A stretch of 39,170 bases of DNA from Magnetominusculus dajiuhuensis. GTDB lineage: Bacteria > Nitrospirota > Thermodesulfovibrionia > Thermodesulfovibrionales > Magnetobacteriaceae. The DNA lies in the NCBI RefSeq assembly GCF_046044395.1, contig NZ_JBJUSG010000013.1, positions 1-39,170 of the forward strand, written 5' to 3'. This document shows positions 7,728 to 17,117 of the stretch, one piece after another. The notes under the pieces were generated by a model. The model searched no databases and was not told where the DNA came from. It saw only the letters and a program-made list of their open reading frames with translations. Each line of letters begins with the position of its first letter. Within the stretch, counting starts at the first letter, position 1. Made by a program: the position numbers and the translations under genes.

Positions 7728-9119
7728 ATGAGTAGTAAAGACATTGATATTAAAGATTTAAGAGCCGCGATAAGCGTGGAGTATACGGAGGTTGCCGCAA
7801 ATCCACAGAAGGGTTTTCATTTCAATACAGGGCGTAAGTTAGCGGGCATACTTGGTTATACTGAAATGAAGCCGGAGGGTTTGATTGACGAGGTACCGGC
7901 CGGGGCGCTTGAGTCATTTGCCGGTACGGGGAATCCATTTTCTGTTGATAACATCAGGGTGGGGCAGCGGGTGGTAGACATCGGGGCAGGGGCGGGATTT
8001 GACAGTTTTATTGCCGCCAGACTGGTTGGTACTACCGGTAAGGTCATAGGGGTGGAGATGACAGAGGAGATGCTGAACAAGGCTCAGGGTCTTTCTAAAG
8101 AGGCCATGATGCCCCAGTTGGAATTTCTCCACGGTTATGCCGAATCCCTGCCTGTGGCGGATGAGTGGGCCGATGTGGTTATCTCAAACGGGGTAGTGAA
8201 TCTCTGCCCTGACAAACTGGCCATATTTAAGGAGATGTTCAGGGTGTTGAGGCCGGGGGGCAGGATACAGATTGCTGATATAGCCGTTTCTAAGCCGGTT
8301 TCTGACGATTCAAAGCGTGATATTGCCTTATGGACGGGGTGAATTGCCGGCGCTCTGTTGGAGACAGAGCTTGAGGCCGTGGTTATTGATGCAGGTTTTA
8401 TTGATTTTAAGATAACGTGGCGCAAAGATGTATTTATCGGTGCCCCTCAACACTGTAAGGCTGCGGAGTATGGGACGCTGGGTATTAATTATTATGCCTA
8501 TAAGCAAAGCCGTAAGGAACACTGGGAAACCGTCTACAAAACCAGACAGCCTGATAAAGTGGGCTGGTATGAGGAGTTTCCCGCGGTATCGTTTAACATG
8601 ATTAAATCCACAGGTGCAGGGGTTAACGCTAGTATCATAGACGTTGGGGGCGGCTTGTCGAACCTCGTAGATAACCTGATATTGTCTGGATACAAAAGGA
8701 TAACCGTCCTTGACATCGCATCCCCGGCGATAGAGAAGGCAAAGGAGAGGCTCGGCGATAGGGCAGGCGCTGTCAGGTGGATTGAGGCCGACATTACAGA
8801 GGCCATGCTGCCGGAGGATTATGACGTCTGGCATGACAGGGCGGTCTTTCATTTTCTTACCGATGTTGGCCACAGAAAGAAATATATAAACGCCGCAAAA
8901 CAATCACTGAGGGTAGGAGGCCACCTTATCATTGCGACATTTTCATTAGACGGCCCGCCGACATGCAGCGGTTTAGAAGTGGTAAGATACAGCCCGGAGA
9001 CACTGGCTGATGAGTTTGGAGTTGATTTTGACCTGATATTGTCTTACACTGTTGACCACATTACGCCGTCAAAGGTGCCGCAGAAGTTTATATTTTGCCG
9101 CTTTAAGAGGGTGAGGTAA
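7728..9119 (+). CDS. ArsM-like methyltransferase fused to a second SAM methyltransferase, probable selenoprotein (TGA = Sec205)
   Basis: One frame of 463 residues is interrupted only by TGA at 8340-8342 (codon 205). Domain 1 (about 1-258) is an ArsM/AS3MT-like class I methyltransferase: SAM motif I VVDIGAGAGFD (82-92), VISNGVVNLCPDK (151-163), and LRPGGRIQIADI. The TGA falls in LWTG-x-IAGALLETEL, where AS3MT has LWGECLGGAL with catalytic Cys206. Sequence after TGA continues the same domain without a frameshift (DAGFIDFKITW, GTLGINYYAYK). Domain 2 (about 262-463) begins KEHWETVYKTRQPDKVGWY and has its own SAM motif IIDVGGGLSNL (303-313). A hairpin suited to SECIS follows the TGA. The substrate is unknown: arsenite, another metalloid or a thiol is possible. 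The Cys156 position of AS3MT is Gly here, with Cys160 nearby. The alternative is a nonsense-mutated gene. Confidence 0.75.
8340..8378 (+). promoter_or_regulatory. TGA codon and SECIS-like hairpin
   Basis: After TGA (8340-8342) come nine bases, then a perfect 7-bp stem GCTCTGT (8352-8358) / ACAGAGC (8364-8370) closing the loop TGGAG (8359-8363). The apical loop starts 16 nt after TGA and has G at its second and third positions, which fits the described bacterial SECIS rules (small loop, early G, 16-37 nt from UGA). GCC (8346-8348) can pair with GGC (8375-8377) to extend the base. Confidence 0.7.
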
Positions 9120-9233
9120 AAAAGTTATCTTGTCCCCCTTTATTATATAACGGGCTTTATATTATAATGCGTGTATTATATATCTCGTTAGATAGTGCAA
9201 TAATCCAGTCTATATTTTGAAGGAGGTACGGTT

Positions 9234-11201
9234 ATGAAGTTCGGCGATATAACGCGTTTTCTCACTGGAGTGGCAATTCCGGTGTTTTCGATAAGGACAG
9301 ATGAGGGCTGTGGCATAGGTGAATTCCTTGATTTGATAAAGATGGGGTCGTGGTGCAAGAAGGCGGGTCTGGACGTCATTCAGATATTACCGGTTAATGA
9401 TACGGGGACAGACTCCTCACCCTATAACGCCATCAGCGCCTTTGCGCTCCATCCGGTATATGTACGCCTTGGGGAACTTGCGTATTCTGTTAAGATTTTT
9501 AAAGAGGAACATAAAGAGGAGATAAAGGCTGCCGCCTCGCGCCTGAATGCCCTTGAGCTTGTTGATTATCCCGCTGTGAGGCAATTTAAAGAGACAATGC
9601 TCAAAAAGATATACGATGATAATCTTGATTCTATTAAAAAAGATAAGACACTTGGGACGTGGATAGATTTCAACCCGTGGGTAAGGTACTACGCTGTATA
9701 TCGCTGCCTGAAGGACATTCACAAGCAAGACTGGTGGAAGGGGTGGCTCACGATGCAAGACCCAGGGGCGGGGGAAATCAACAGCTACTGGACTAAGAAT
9801 CAGGACGATGTCTTGTTTTACGCATGGGTGCAGTTCGAGCTTGAGAAGCAGTTGAAAAAGGCCGCCAACGCACTTGAGTATATGGGGCTACGATTAAAGG
9901 GTGATATTCCGATTATGATAAACGAAGACAGCGCCGATGTCTGGGCCGAAAGGAAATACTTCAATTTGGGCATGAGGGCAGGGGCACCACCGGACATGTT
10001 TTCGGAAAGCGGCCAGAACTGGGGATTTCCTTGCTATAACTGGGACGTGCTGGAAAAAGAGGACTACTCATGGTGGCGCCAAAGGCTAAAACAGGCATCG
10101 AAATTCTATCACGCCTATCGCATAGACCATGTACTGGGGTTTTTCCGCATATGGGGGGTTTCTGAGAAAGAGCAGACCGGCATACTTGGGTATTTCAGTC
10201 CGGCTGTGGCAATAAAGAAGGCAGATTTGATAAAATCCGGATTTAACGAGGACACGATAAAATCCTTTGTCCAGCCGATGTTTACGCGGTCATATGTGAC
10301 GAGCCTCTTTGGCAACGCCTCAGATGGCGTGATAAGAAGGTATTTTGAGATGACAGAATCTGGCCATCTGGCCTTTGTGGGCGCGATAGAGGGCGAAAGG
10401 GCAATCGCCGCCCTGCCCGAGGAGCAGTCTGTCAGGGACAAGCTCATAGGACTTTACCACAACAGAATCCTGCTTGACACTGGCAAGGGCTATCTGCCGG
10501 CATGGTATTACTACAGGACAATGACGTTTAACAATATGACAGAAGATGAGCGCGGGCGTCTGCGGGAACTGGTCGAGGCAAACAACGCCGCGCAGGACGA
10601 TTTATGGCGCAGTAACGGCAACAAACTCCTGGCTATGATGTGCGAAACTACGGACATGCTGGTCTGTGCCGAGGACCTTGGAGCGGTACCCCCGTGTGTT
10701 GGCGAGGTGCTGGAAGGGATGAAGACGCTGGGCCTGAAAGTAGAGCGCTGGGTAAGGGAGTACAACAAACAGGACTCACCATACATAGACACGTATTACT
10801 ATCCACGGCTTTCCGTATGCTGCCCTTCGGTTCATGACACCTCCACGCTGCGCGGCTGGTGGGAAGAGGCCAACTGGGACAGAACCCAGTATTATAATAC
10901 CATTGGGATGACGGGCGAGTGCCCCAGGTACCTGACCACTGAATTAGCCGAAAAGATAATAAGACGCAACTTAAACGCCAACTCAACAATAACTATCTTC
11001 CCCTTTCAGGACCTCCTGTCGCTCCACTACAATCTGCGCACCAAAGACCCTGAGCAAGAGAGGATAAATATCCCCGGCACTGTTGGTACAAAGAACTGGG
11101 CATACAGGATGAGAGACAACATAGAGGGTATAATAAACTATGACGAGTTCAACAACTATCTCAACGGCCTTATTGATGAGCGCCGCCGCCGCTCTTTTTA
11201 A
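9234..11201 (+). CDS. malQ: 4-alpha-glucanotransferase (GH77)
   Basis: Amylomaltase transfers alpha-1,4-glucan segments between maltodextrins or to glucose in the cytoplasm. Family features are SSPYNAISAFALHPVY near the N-terminus, YRIDHVLGFFRIW with nucleophile Asp298, CAEDLGAVPPCV with the acid/base Glu, and VHDTSTLRGWW with the third catalytic Asp. At 655 residues it is longer than the roughly 500 of E. coli-type short forms, with extra sequence between the first barrel strands and the nucleophile. AAGGAGG lies 8 nt before the ATG. It leads the malQ-glgX-glgB group, 14 nt ahead of glgX, consistent with use of debranched glycogen chains. Confidence 0.95.
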   Translation: MKFGDITRFLTGVAIPVFSIRTDEGCGIGEFLDLIKMGSWCKKAGLDVIQILPVNDTGTDSSPYNAISAFALHPVYVRLGELAYSVKIFKEEHKEEIKAAASRLNALELVDYPAVRQFKETMLKKIYDDNLDSIKKDKTLGTWIDFNPWVRYYAVYRCLKDIHKQDWWKGWLTMQDPGAGEINSYWTKNQDDVLFYAWVQFELEKQLKKAANALEYMGLRLKGDIPIMINEDSADVWAERKYFNLGMRAGAPPDMFSESGQNWGFPCYNWDVLEKEDYSWWRQRLKQASKFYHAYRIDHVLGFFRIWGVSEKEQTGILGYFSPAVAIKKADLIKSGFNEDTIKSFVQPMFTRSYVTSLFGNASDGVIRRYFEMTESGHLAFVGAIEGERAIAALPEEQSVRDKLIGLYHNRILLDTGKGYLPAWYYYRTMTFNNMTEDERGRLRELVEANNAAQDDLWRSNGNKLLAMMCETTDMLVCAEDLGAVPPCVGEVLEGMKTLGLKVERWVREYNKQDSPYIDTYYYPRLSVCCPSVHDTSTLRGWWEEANWDRTQYYNTIGMTGECPRYLTTELAEKIIRRNLNANSTITIFPFQDLLSLHYNLRTKDPEQERINIPGTVGTKNWAYRMRDNIEGIINYDEFNNYLNGLIDERRRRSF

Positions 11202-11215
11202 AACTATGAAAAGGG

Positions 11216-13342
11216 ATGGAAATACCGCAAATGAATGAGCTAAGAAGAGGCAGCTTACTGTCAAAAATAGGTAATATAGAGATCTACAGGGGCACTCCGG
11301 CCTACTTTGGTGCGACATTAGTGCGCGACGGCGTGAACTTCGCGGTGTTTTCCAAACACGCCGAATATGTAACCCTTGTGATTTTCAAAACAGGGGAGCG
11401 TGACCCCGAGGTGGAGATAATCCTCAACCCGGCTTACAACAAAACAGGCGATGTATGGCACACGTTTCTGCGCGGTATTAACACCTCGTCACGTTATTGC
11501 TACCGGATGGGAAGGAAATCGAAGGAGGACGCGGAGTATCACAGATTTGACGACGAAGTGCTTCTGTTAGACCCATATGCGAGGGCCACTTCAGGCGCTT
11601 CTCAGTGGGGAACAGTCTATCTGCGGCGCGGCGACGAAAATCGAAATGTCAACATTAACATCCGCCGTTCTATAATCGTTGATAATGATTTCGACTGGGG
11701 TTACGACCAGCCGCTGAATATTCCCTTAAAGGATTCAATAATATACGAGCTTCATGTGCGCGGCTTTACGCAGCATCCCTCGTCCAGGGTGACAAAGCCT
11801 GGCACGTATGCCGGTATTGTCGAGAAGATTCCATACCTGAAGGAATTGGGGGTAACGGCCGTTGAGCTACTGCCTGTTTCGGAGTTTGAGGAGATGGACT
11901 CTGACCGGATGAATCCCCTAAACGGACGGCGTCTCCTGAATTTCTGGGGTTACCAGCCTATATCTTTCTTTGCGCCCAAGGCGTCATACGCCTATGAAGG
12001 CACAAACGGCGGGCAGGTAGCTGAATTTAAGGCGATGGTGAAGAGTTTCCATGAGGCCGGAATTGAGGTCATTCTCGACGTCGTGTTCAATCACACGGCA
12101 GAGGGTAATGAGCGAGGCCCGACATTCTCATTCAGAGGAATAGACAACTCAATTTATTATATCATTGACTCCGTGATGGGCGATTACCACAATTACTCCG
12201 GCTGCGGCAACACAGTAAATTGCAACCACCCCGTGGTGCGCAATATGATAGTGGATTGCCTCAGGTACTGGGTGATGGAGATGCACATTGACGGTTTCAG
12301 ATTCGACCTGGCCTCTATACTAGGCAGGGGGCGTGACGGATCGGTGCTGGCAAATCCACCCGTTTTAGAGAGGATTGCGGCAGACCCTATACTTGCCAAT
12401 ACAAAACTGATAGCGGAGGCATGGGATGCCGCTGGCCTTTATCAGGTTGGCTCATTCCCTAACTGGGGCAGATGGGCAGAGTGGAACGGTAGTTTTCGCG
12501 ACGACGTAAGGCGCTTTGTCAGAGGGGAAGACGGCCTCGTACCGTCTTTAATACAAAGACTTACCGGCTCTCCAGATTTATATGAACAGGGCGGACGCGA
12601 ACCGTACCACAGCATAAATTTTATAACAAGCCACGACGGGTTTACCTTAAAAGACCTTGTCTCATATAACAGAAAGCATAACAGGGTCAACGGCGAAGAC
12701 AGCAAAGACGGTTCCAATGACAACGAGAGCTGGAACTGCGGCTGGGAAGGGCAGACCGATTCGTGGGAGATAAATAATTTGCGAATGAGACAGGTGAAGA
12801 ACTTTGCGGCTATCCTGCTTTTCTCTCACGGTGTGCCGATGATACTTGGCGGCGATGAGATGGGGCACACCCAGCAGGGCAACAACAACGCCTATTGTCA
12901 GGACAACGAAATCAGTTGGGTTGATTGGGATTTGACTAAGAAAAATGCCGGCCTTGTCAGGTTTTTCAGGTTATTTATAAAATTCAGAAAGAGATTGCCC
13001 TTATTAAGTCCCGGGTCGTTCAAGGGAGATGGGACAAACTCTATTACATGGCATGGCGTTGAAATTGGCAAACCAGACCTTGAGTTTCATTCAAGAACAC
13101 TGGCCATGCTACAGTCAGGCGGCCCCCGTGGCCATGACGTTTACTTTATTATGAACTCCTATCACGAAATATTGCGGTTTGAGCTGCCCCCGCTTCCCCA
13201 CTACAAAAAGTGGTACAGGGTTGTGGATACCAATCTTGAACCACCCCACGACATAGAAGACACGGGTGGAGAGGTAGTGCTGAATGAGCAGAGGTTTTAC
13301 GATGTGTTCGCGCGCTCGGTACTGGTTCTGATAAGCAAGTGA
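11216..13342 (+). CDS. glgX: Glycogen debranching enzyme, GlgX/isoamylase type (GH13)
   Basis: This 708-residue enzyme hydrolyses alpha-1,6 branches of glycogen or limit dextrins. A CBM48-like N-terminal domain (YRGTPAYFGATLVRDGVNFAVFS) precedes a GH13 barrel with VIELHVRGFT-like YELHVRGFT, DVVFNHTAEG, DGFRFDLASILG (nucleophile Asp), LIAEAWDAAG (acid Glu) and FITSHDGFTL (third Asp). The beta-sandwich C-domain follows. Two starts are possible: ATG 11216 lies right behind AAAAGGG, and ATG 11231 (MNELRRG) is 15 nt behind it. The longer form is given. Its position directly after malQ suggests co-transcription. Confidence 0.94.
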   Translation: MEIPQMNELRRGSLLSKIGNIEIYRGTPAYFGATLVRDGVNFAVFSKHAEYVTLVIFKTGERDPEVEIILNPAYNKTGDVWHTFLRGINTSSRYCYRMGRKSKEDAEYHRFDDEVLLLDPYARATSGASQWGTVYLRRGDENRNVNINIRRSIIVDNDFDWGYDQPLNIPLKDSIIYELHVRGFTQHPSSRVTKPGTYAGIVEKIPYLKELGVTAVELLPVSEFEEMDSDRMNPLNGRRLLNFWGYQPISFFAPKASYAYEGTNGGQVAEFKAMVKSFHEAGIEVILDVVFNHTAEGNERGPTFSFRGIDNSIYYIIDSVMGDYHNYSGCGNTVNCNHPVVRNMIVDCLRYWVMEMHIDGFRFDLASILGRGRDGSVLANPPVLERIAADPILANTKLIAEAWDAAGLYQVGSFPNWGRWAEWNGSFRDDVRRFVRGEDGLVPSLIQRLTGSPDLYEQGGREPYHSINFITSHDGFTLKDLVSYNRKHNRVNGEDSKDGSNDNESWNCGWEGQTDSWEINNLRMRQVKNFAAILLFSHGVPMILGGDEMGHTQQGNNNAYCQDNEISWVDWDLTKKNAGLVRFFRLFIKFRKRLPLLSPGSFKGDGTNSITWHGVEIGKPDLEFHSRTLAMLQSGGPRGHDVYFIMNSYHEILRFELPPLPHYKKWYRVVDTNLEPPHDIEDTGGEVVLNEQRFYDVFARSVLVLISK

Positions 13343-13366
13343 GATAAGCTAGTGCCAAAGGCAAGA

Positions 13367-13396
13367 TTGACATAATGTTGTACTGTAGAGTATTAT
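13367..13396 (+). promoter_or_regulatory. Predicted sigma70-type promoter for glgB
   Basis: A perfect TTGACA (13367-13372), an 18-bp spacer and TATTAT (13391-13396) lie in the 123-bp gap between glgX and glgB. The branching enzyme may thus be transcribed separately from the malQ-glgX pair. Confidence 0.5.
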
Positions 13397-13465
13397 ACGT
13401 GTTGAGATGGTTTTGTGTTGAACCGTTAACCGATAACTGACATAGAGATGACGAGGAGGCAATGA

Positions 13466-15673
13466 ATGAACATTAACGAGCAGATAGACATGATAGTACA
13501 GTCGGTTCACTCTGATCCATTTGCTGTATTAGGGGCACATCCCACGAAGTCCAACAATAATGACGCCATAGTGATAAGGGCGTTTCTTCCGGGAGTGAAG
13601 GAGTTGTTTGTCGTAAGGACTGATAATGTAAAGAAGGTGTATGCCGCTACAAAAATTCGGCAGGAAGGTTTCTTTGAGGCCATCGCCGAGTCAGTAACCG
13701 AGATATTTCCCTATAAATTAAGGGCCACATACGAAGACGACAGAAAGCGTGAGTTCATTGACCCCTATGTATTCCTGCCGGTGTTGACCGATTTTGACCT
13801 TCACTTGATGGACGAGGGCACACATTATAAGAAGTACGAGAAGCTGGGCGCGCATGTCGTGACGATAGACGGTATTGAAGGCGTGTTTTTTGCCGTATGG
13901 GCACCAAATGCCATAAGGGCCAGCGTGGTAGGGGATTTCAACAACTGGGATGGAAGGGCAAATCCCATGCGCATAAGAGGTATGCACGGGATATGGGAAT
14001 TGTTTATCCCTGAGATGGGAGAGGGCGATGTCTATAAGTTTGAGGTAAAGGGCAGATATAATGACTATATTGGAACTAAGTCTGACCCATACGGGTTTTA
14101 TGCCGAGGTCAGGCCAAAAAGCGCCTCTATTGTTTATAACATAGAAAAATATAAGTGGAATGACGGTGAATGGATTGCTAAAAGGCGGGAGACCAATTGG
14201 CTTGAGTCGCCTATAAGCACATACGAAGTGCACCTCAGCTCATGGATGAGGGTGCCGGAGGCTGAAAACCGCTGGCTGACATATCGTGAATTGACAGAGA
14301 AGTTAATCCCCTACGTCAGAGACAACAATTTTACGCATATTCAGCTTCTCCCCTTGACAGAACACCCCCTTGACGCGTCGTGGGGATATCAGCCTGTGGG
14401 TTATTTCGCCCCAACGAGCCGCTATGGAACCCCTGACGATTTCATGTATTTTGTTGACAAGTGCCACGAAAATGGAATCGGAGTCATAATGGACTGGGTA
14501 CCGGCGCATTTCCCACGGGACTCTCACGGCCTGTCCTACTTTGACGGTACCGCCCTGTATGAACACGCCGACCCGCGCAAGGGTGAGCACAGAGACTGGG
14601 GAACCCTGATTTTCAATTATGGCAGAAACGAAGTCCAGAACTTCCTGCTAGCCAACGCCTTGTTCTGGGTTGACAAGTATCACCTTGATGGACTCAGGGT
14701 TGACGCGGTTGCCTCTATGCTCTACCTGGATTATTCAAGGAAACCGGGCGACTGGATTCCAAACCAGTACGGTGGAAACGAAAACCTTGAGGCGGTTGCC
14801 TTCTTAAAACGTTTCAATGAGGTTGTACACGGCTACCACCCGGGTGTGATGACAATAGCCGAGGAATCCACCGCGTGGCCTATGGTCTCGCGCCCCACAT
14901 ACATTGGCGGACTTGGATTCAGCCTGAAATGGAACATGGGATGGATGCACGACATACTGCTCTATTTCCAGAAAGACCCCGTGCACAGGAGATTCCATCA
15001 CAATAACCTGACCTTTGCCCTTCTGTACGCCTTTACAGAGAATTTCGTGAATGTCTTTTCCCACGACGAGGTCGTGTACTTAAAGCGTTCAATGCTGGAT
15101 AAAATGCCCGGTGATCTGTGGCAAAAATTTTCAAACCTGAGGCTGCTCTTCGCCTACATGTACGCGCAGCCTGGTAAAAAACTGATGTTTATGGGAAGCG
15201 AGTTTGGCCAGTGGAAGGAGTGGAACTTCGACACGAGCCTCGATTGGCATCTGCTTGATTACGAGCCACATCAGAAACTCCTTAGGTTTGTGAGGGATTT
15301 AAATGCCCTCTATAAGAACGAAAAGCCGTTGTATGAGGTTGATTTTAGCCATCATGGGTTTGAGTGGATAGATTTCTCAGACTACCAGAACAGCCTCATA
15401 TCGTTCATAAGGAAGGGGAAAGACCCCGATGACATCATGGTCTGTGCGTTTAACTTTACGCCGGTACCAAGGTTGAACTATCGGATAGGCGTCCCGGTAG
15501 GGGGTTATTATAAAGAGATGTTAAACAGCGACGCCGACATCTACTGGGGCGGCAATGTGGGAAACTGGGGCGGATTTTACGCTGACAACGTGTGGTGGCA
15601 AGGTCGGCCACATTCGCTGTCGCTGCAACTGCCACCTCTGGGCGCTGTGTTTCTAAAGCCAATAAAACAATAG
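13466..15673 (+). CDS. glgB: 1,4-alpha-glucan branching enzyme (GH13)
   Basis: This enzyme forms alpha-1,6 branches in glycogen by cutting and transferring alpha-1,4 chains. It is 735 residues, the usual full length. An N1 module (DPFAVLGAHP) and a CBM48 (GVFFAVWAPNAIRASVVGDFNNWDG) precede the GH13 barrel with THIQLLPLTEHPLDASWGYQ, GLRVDAVASMLYLDY (nucleophile Asp), MTIAEESTAWP (acid Glu) and NVFSHDEVVY (third Asp). ATG 13466 follows GAGGAGG by 6 nt. No glgA or glgC lies nearby, so the glucan-polymerising step is encoded elsewhere. Confidence 0.96.
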   Translation: MNINEQIDMIVQSVHSDPFAVLGAHPTKSNNNDAIVIRAFLPGVKELFVVRTDNVKKVYAATKIRQEGFFEAIAESVTEIFPYKLRATYEDDRKREFIDPYVFLPVLTDFDLHLMDEGTHYKKYEKLGAHVVTIDGIEGVFFAVWAPNAIRASVVGDFNNWDGRANPMRIRGMHGIWELFIPEMGEGDVYKFEVKGRYNDYIGTKSDPYGFYAEVRPKSASIVYNIEKYKWNDGEWIAKRRETNWLESPISTYEVHLSSWMRVPEAENRWLTYRELTEKLIPYVRDNNFTHIQLLPLTEHPLDASWGYQPVGYFAPTSRYGTPDDFMYFVDKCHENGIGVIMDWVPAHFPRDSHGLSYFDGTALYEHADPRKGEHRDWGTLIFNYGRNEVQNFLLANALFWVDKYHLDGLRVDAVASMLYLDYSRKPGDWIPNQYGGNENLEAVAFLKRFNEVVHGYHPGVMTIAEESTAWPMVSRPTYIGGLGFSLKWNMGWMHDILLYFQKDPVHRRFHHNNLTFALLYAFTENFVNVFSHDEVVYLKRSMLDKMPGDLWQKFSNLRLLFAYMYAQPGKKLMFMGSEFGQWKEWNFDTSLDWHLLDYEPHQKLLRFVRDLNALYKNEKPLYEVDFSHHGFEWIDFSDYQNSLISFIRKGKDPDDIMVCAFNFTPVPRLNYRIGVPVGGYYKEMLNSDADIYWGGNVGNWGGFYADNVWWQGRPHSLSLQLPPLGAVFLKPIKQ

Positions 15674-15953
15674 TGCGGCATTGAAGCCGTGTGCGGTGGT
15701 ACAAGCTGACAGCGTGTTTGTGCCGCCCATGCAGGGATAATTTCACAGGGGGTCTGCCCACAGGGGTCTGTCCACAGGGGGGGCTGCCCGCAAAAAAATC
15801 TGCCCGCAAACGGCCTGTCTTTGTTGTCCGTTGCTGTGTTTAACTTTGTGGGTTCGTTGCCGAAGAAATGATTGACCCAACAAGATTTATCAATAAAGTT
15901 AAAAAAAATATTGATTTTCTCATTACAATTATGCCATCATTCACAGTCGTGTA
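15674..15953. repeat. Intergenic region with degenerate tandem repeat
   Basis: About five decaying copies of a 14-16 nt unit of the form CACAGGGGGTCTGCC lie at roughly 15744-15811: TTCACAGGGGGTCTGCC, CACAGGGGTCTGTC, CACAGGGGGGGCTGCC, then two A-rich copies ending in CTGCC and CTGTC. No ORF is credible on either strand. The AT-rich right half (15890-15940) probably holds the promoter of the downstream gene, but no good -10/-35 pair stands out. Confidence 0.5.
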
Positions 15954-16028
15954 ATGTCGCGGGATTTAAATGGTGGCGTGTGTGCAGGCTGCCAATTCGG
16001 GGGTAGGGTGACCATAAGAGGATATAAG

Positions 16029-17018
16029 TTGGGCAAGGTGGGTGTTGTTAAGGCCGGTGTTGTACTGAAATCATTGCTGTGCGCGGCAGCCTTTGTGGGA
16101 TTGATATTAATAATTCCCGCAGTGTCGTCGGCCATAATGCTTGACCAAATCGTGGCCATGGTAGATAAGGAAGTCATAACATGGAGCGAATTGTACAAGG
16201 CGATGGAGTTTGACCTCAAAGACAAAGTCAGAGGCATGTCAAATAAAGAACGTCTCGAATTTTTGAAAAAATACGAAAAAGAATTCCTCGAAAGATTGAT
16301 AGAGGTGAAGCTGCAGCTGATGTACGCCGAGACCGCCCATATAACCATAGCCGATAAGGAAGTTGAGGCGGCAATTGAAGATATGATGGGTAAGTACTCG
16401 TTAACAAAGGAACAATTTAAGGACGCGCTCAAAAAAGAAGGCTTTACGTTTGATGAATACCGAAAGAGGCTGAGCGATCAAATCCTTCTGCAAAAGGTTG
16501 GAAACGTGATTATGTCAGAAAAGGTCATGGTGACTGACAACGAGGTAGCCCGGCATAGCAAGTCATCAAAGCTGGAAAAGGGACCGATGAAGTATAGGTT
16601 GAGGTTGATATTAATCTCAAAAAAGGATGACAAGGAAGAGAATCTGCTGGCAAAGAAAAAGGCTGAGGACGTGTATGGCCACCTGATGAAGGGGGTTGAT
16701 TTCAGGACGATGGCCTCTCAGTTTTCAGACGACCCAACCGCCGGGTCAGGCGGAGACCTCGGCTATGTGAGCGCGGATGATATGTCTAAGGAGCTGCTCC
16801 CCATAGTGGAAGGGATGAAAGAAGGCGACATTAGCATGATTTTCCTCACGCCAAGGGGATTTAACATAGTCCAACTGCTTGATAAAAGGGCAATAGACAC
16901 AGATGAAAAGCTATATTCCGAGGTGAAGTCTGAGTTGCTTGAGCAGAAGGCTAAACGGGTATATAAGGATTGGATAAAATCCCTTAAAGAAAAGCACTTT
17001 ATTAAAATAATTCTATAA
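16029..17018 (+). CDS. SurA-like periplasmic chaperone / parvulin PPIase
   Basis: Residues after the signal (LDQIVAMVDKEVITWSEL) match the SurA N-terminal domain. Helical chaperone sequence follows, then one parvulin domain (LRLILISKKDDKEENLLAKKKAEDVYGHL, FRTMASQFSDDPTAGSGGDLGYVSADDM, and PRGFNIVQLLDKR). Such proteins help outer-membrane proteins fold. E. coli SurA has two parvulin domains and this protein has one, as in many delta-type or Nitrospirota homologues. TTG 16029 follows AGAGGA by 7 nt and gives a normal signal peptide ending VSSA. The ATG at 15954 has no Shine-Dalgarno and adds 25 non-signal residues. Confidence 0.88.
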   Translation: MGKVGVVKAGVVLKSLLCAAAFVGLILIIPAVSSAIMLDQIVAMVDKEVITWSELYKAMEFDLKDKVRGMSNKERLEFLKKYEKEFLERLIEVKLQLMYAETAHITIADKEVEAAIEDMMGKYSLTKEQFKDALKKEGFTFDEYRKRLSDQILLQKVGNVIMSEKVMVTDNEVARHSKSSKLEKGPMKYRLRLILISKKDDKEENLLAKKKAEDVYGHLMKGVDFRTMASQFSDDPTAGSGGDLGYVSADDMSKELLPIVEGMKEGDISMIFLTPRGFNIVQLLDKRAIDTDEKLYSEVKSELLEQKAKRVYKDWIKSLKEKHFIKIIL

Positions 17019-17035
17019 AATACTTTAAATAATTC

Positions 17036-17064
17036 TTGACATTGAATATATGATTTGTTACAAT
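17036..17064 (+). promoter_or_regulatory. Strong predicted sigma70-type promoter for ihfA
   Basis: A perfect TTGACA (17036-17041), a 17-bp spacer and TACAAT (17059-17064) lie in the gap between the SurA-like gene and the ihfA mini-ORF region. Transcription from about 17071 would cover the repeated start region, ihfA and the merR-like gene. Confidence 0.7.
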
Positions 17065-17117
17065 ACCAACGGTGGCAGAATCAGGCAAATAACAGACAGG
17101 ATAAGACATAACACAAC

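Noticed and set aside
7728..8342. A complete 204-residue methyltransferase ending at 8340 followed by an independent gene starting at 8358
   Set aside because: The sequence after TGA completes the ArsM-like fold in the same frame and the hairpin suits SECIS, so a single read-through product is the better explanation.
9130..9168. Promoter for malQ using TTGTCC and TATAAT
   Set aside because: The spacer would be far too long; only the -10 (9163-9168) looks good, so no promoter was listed.
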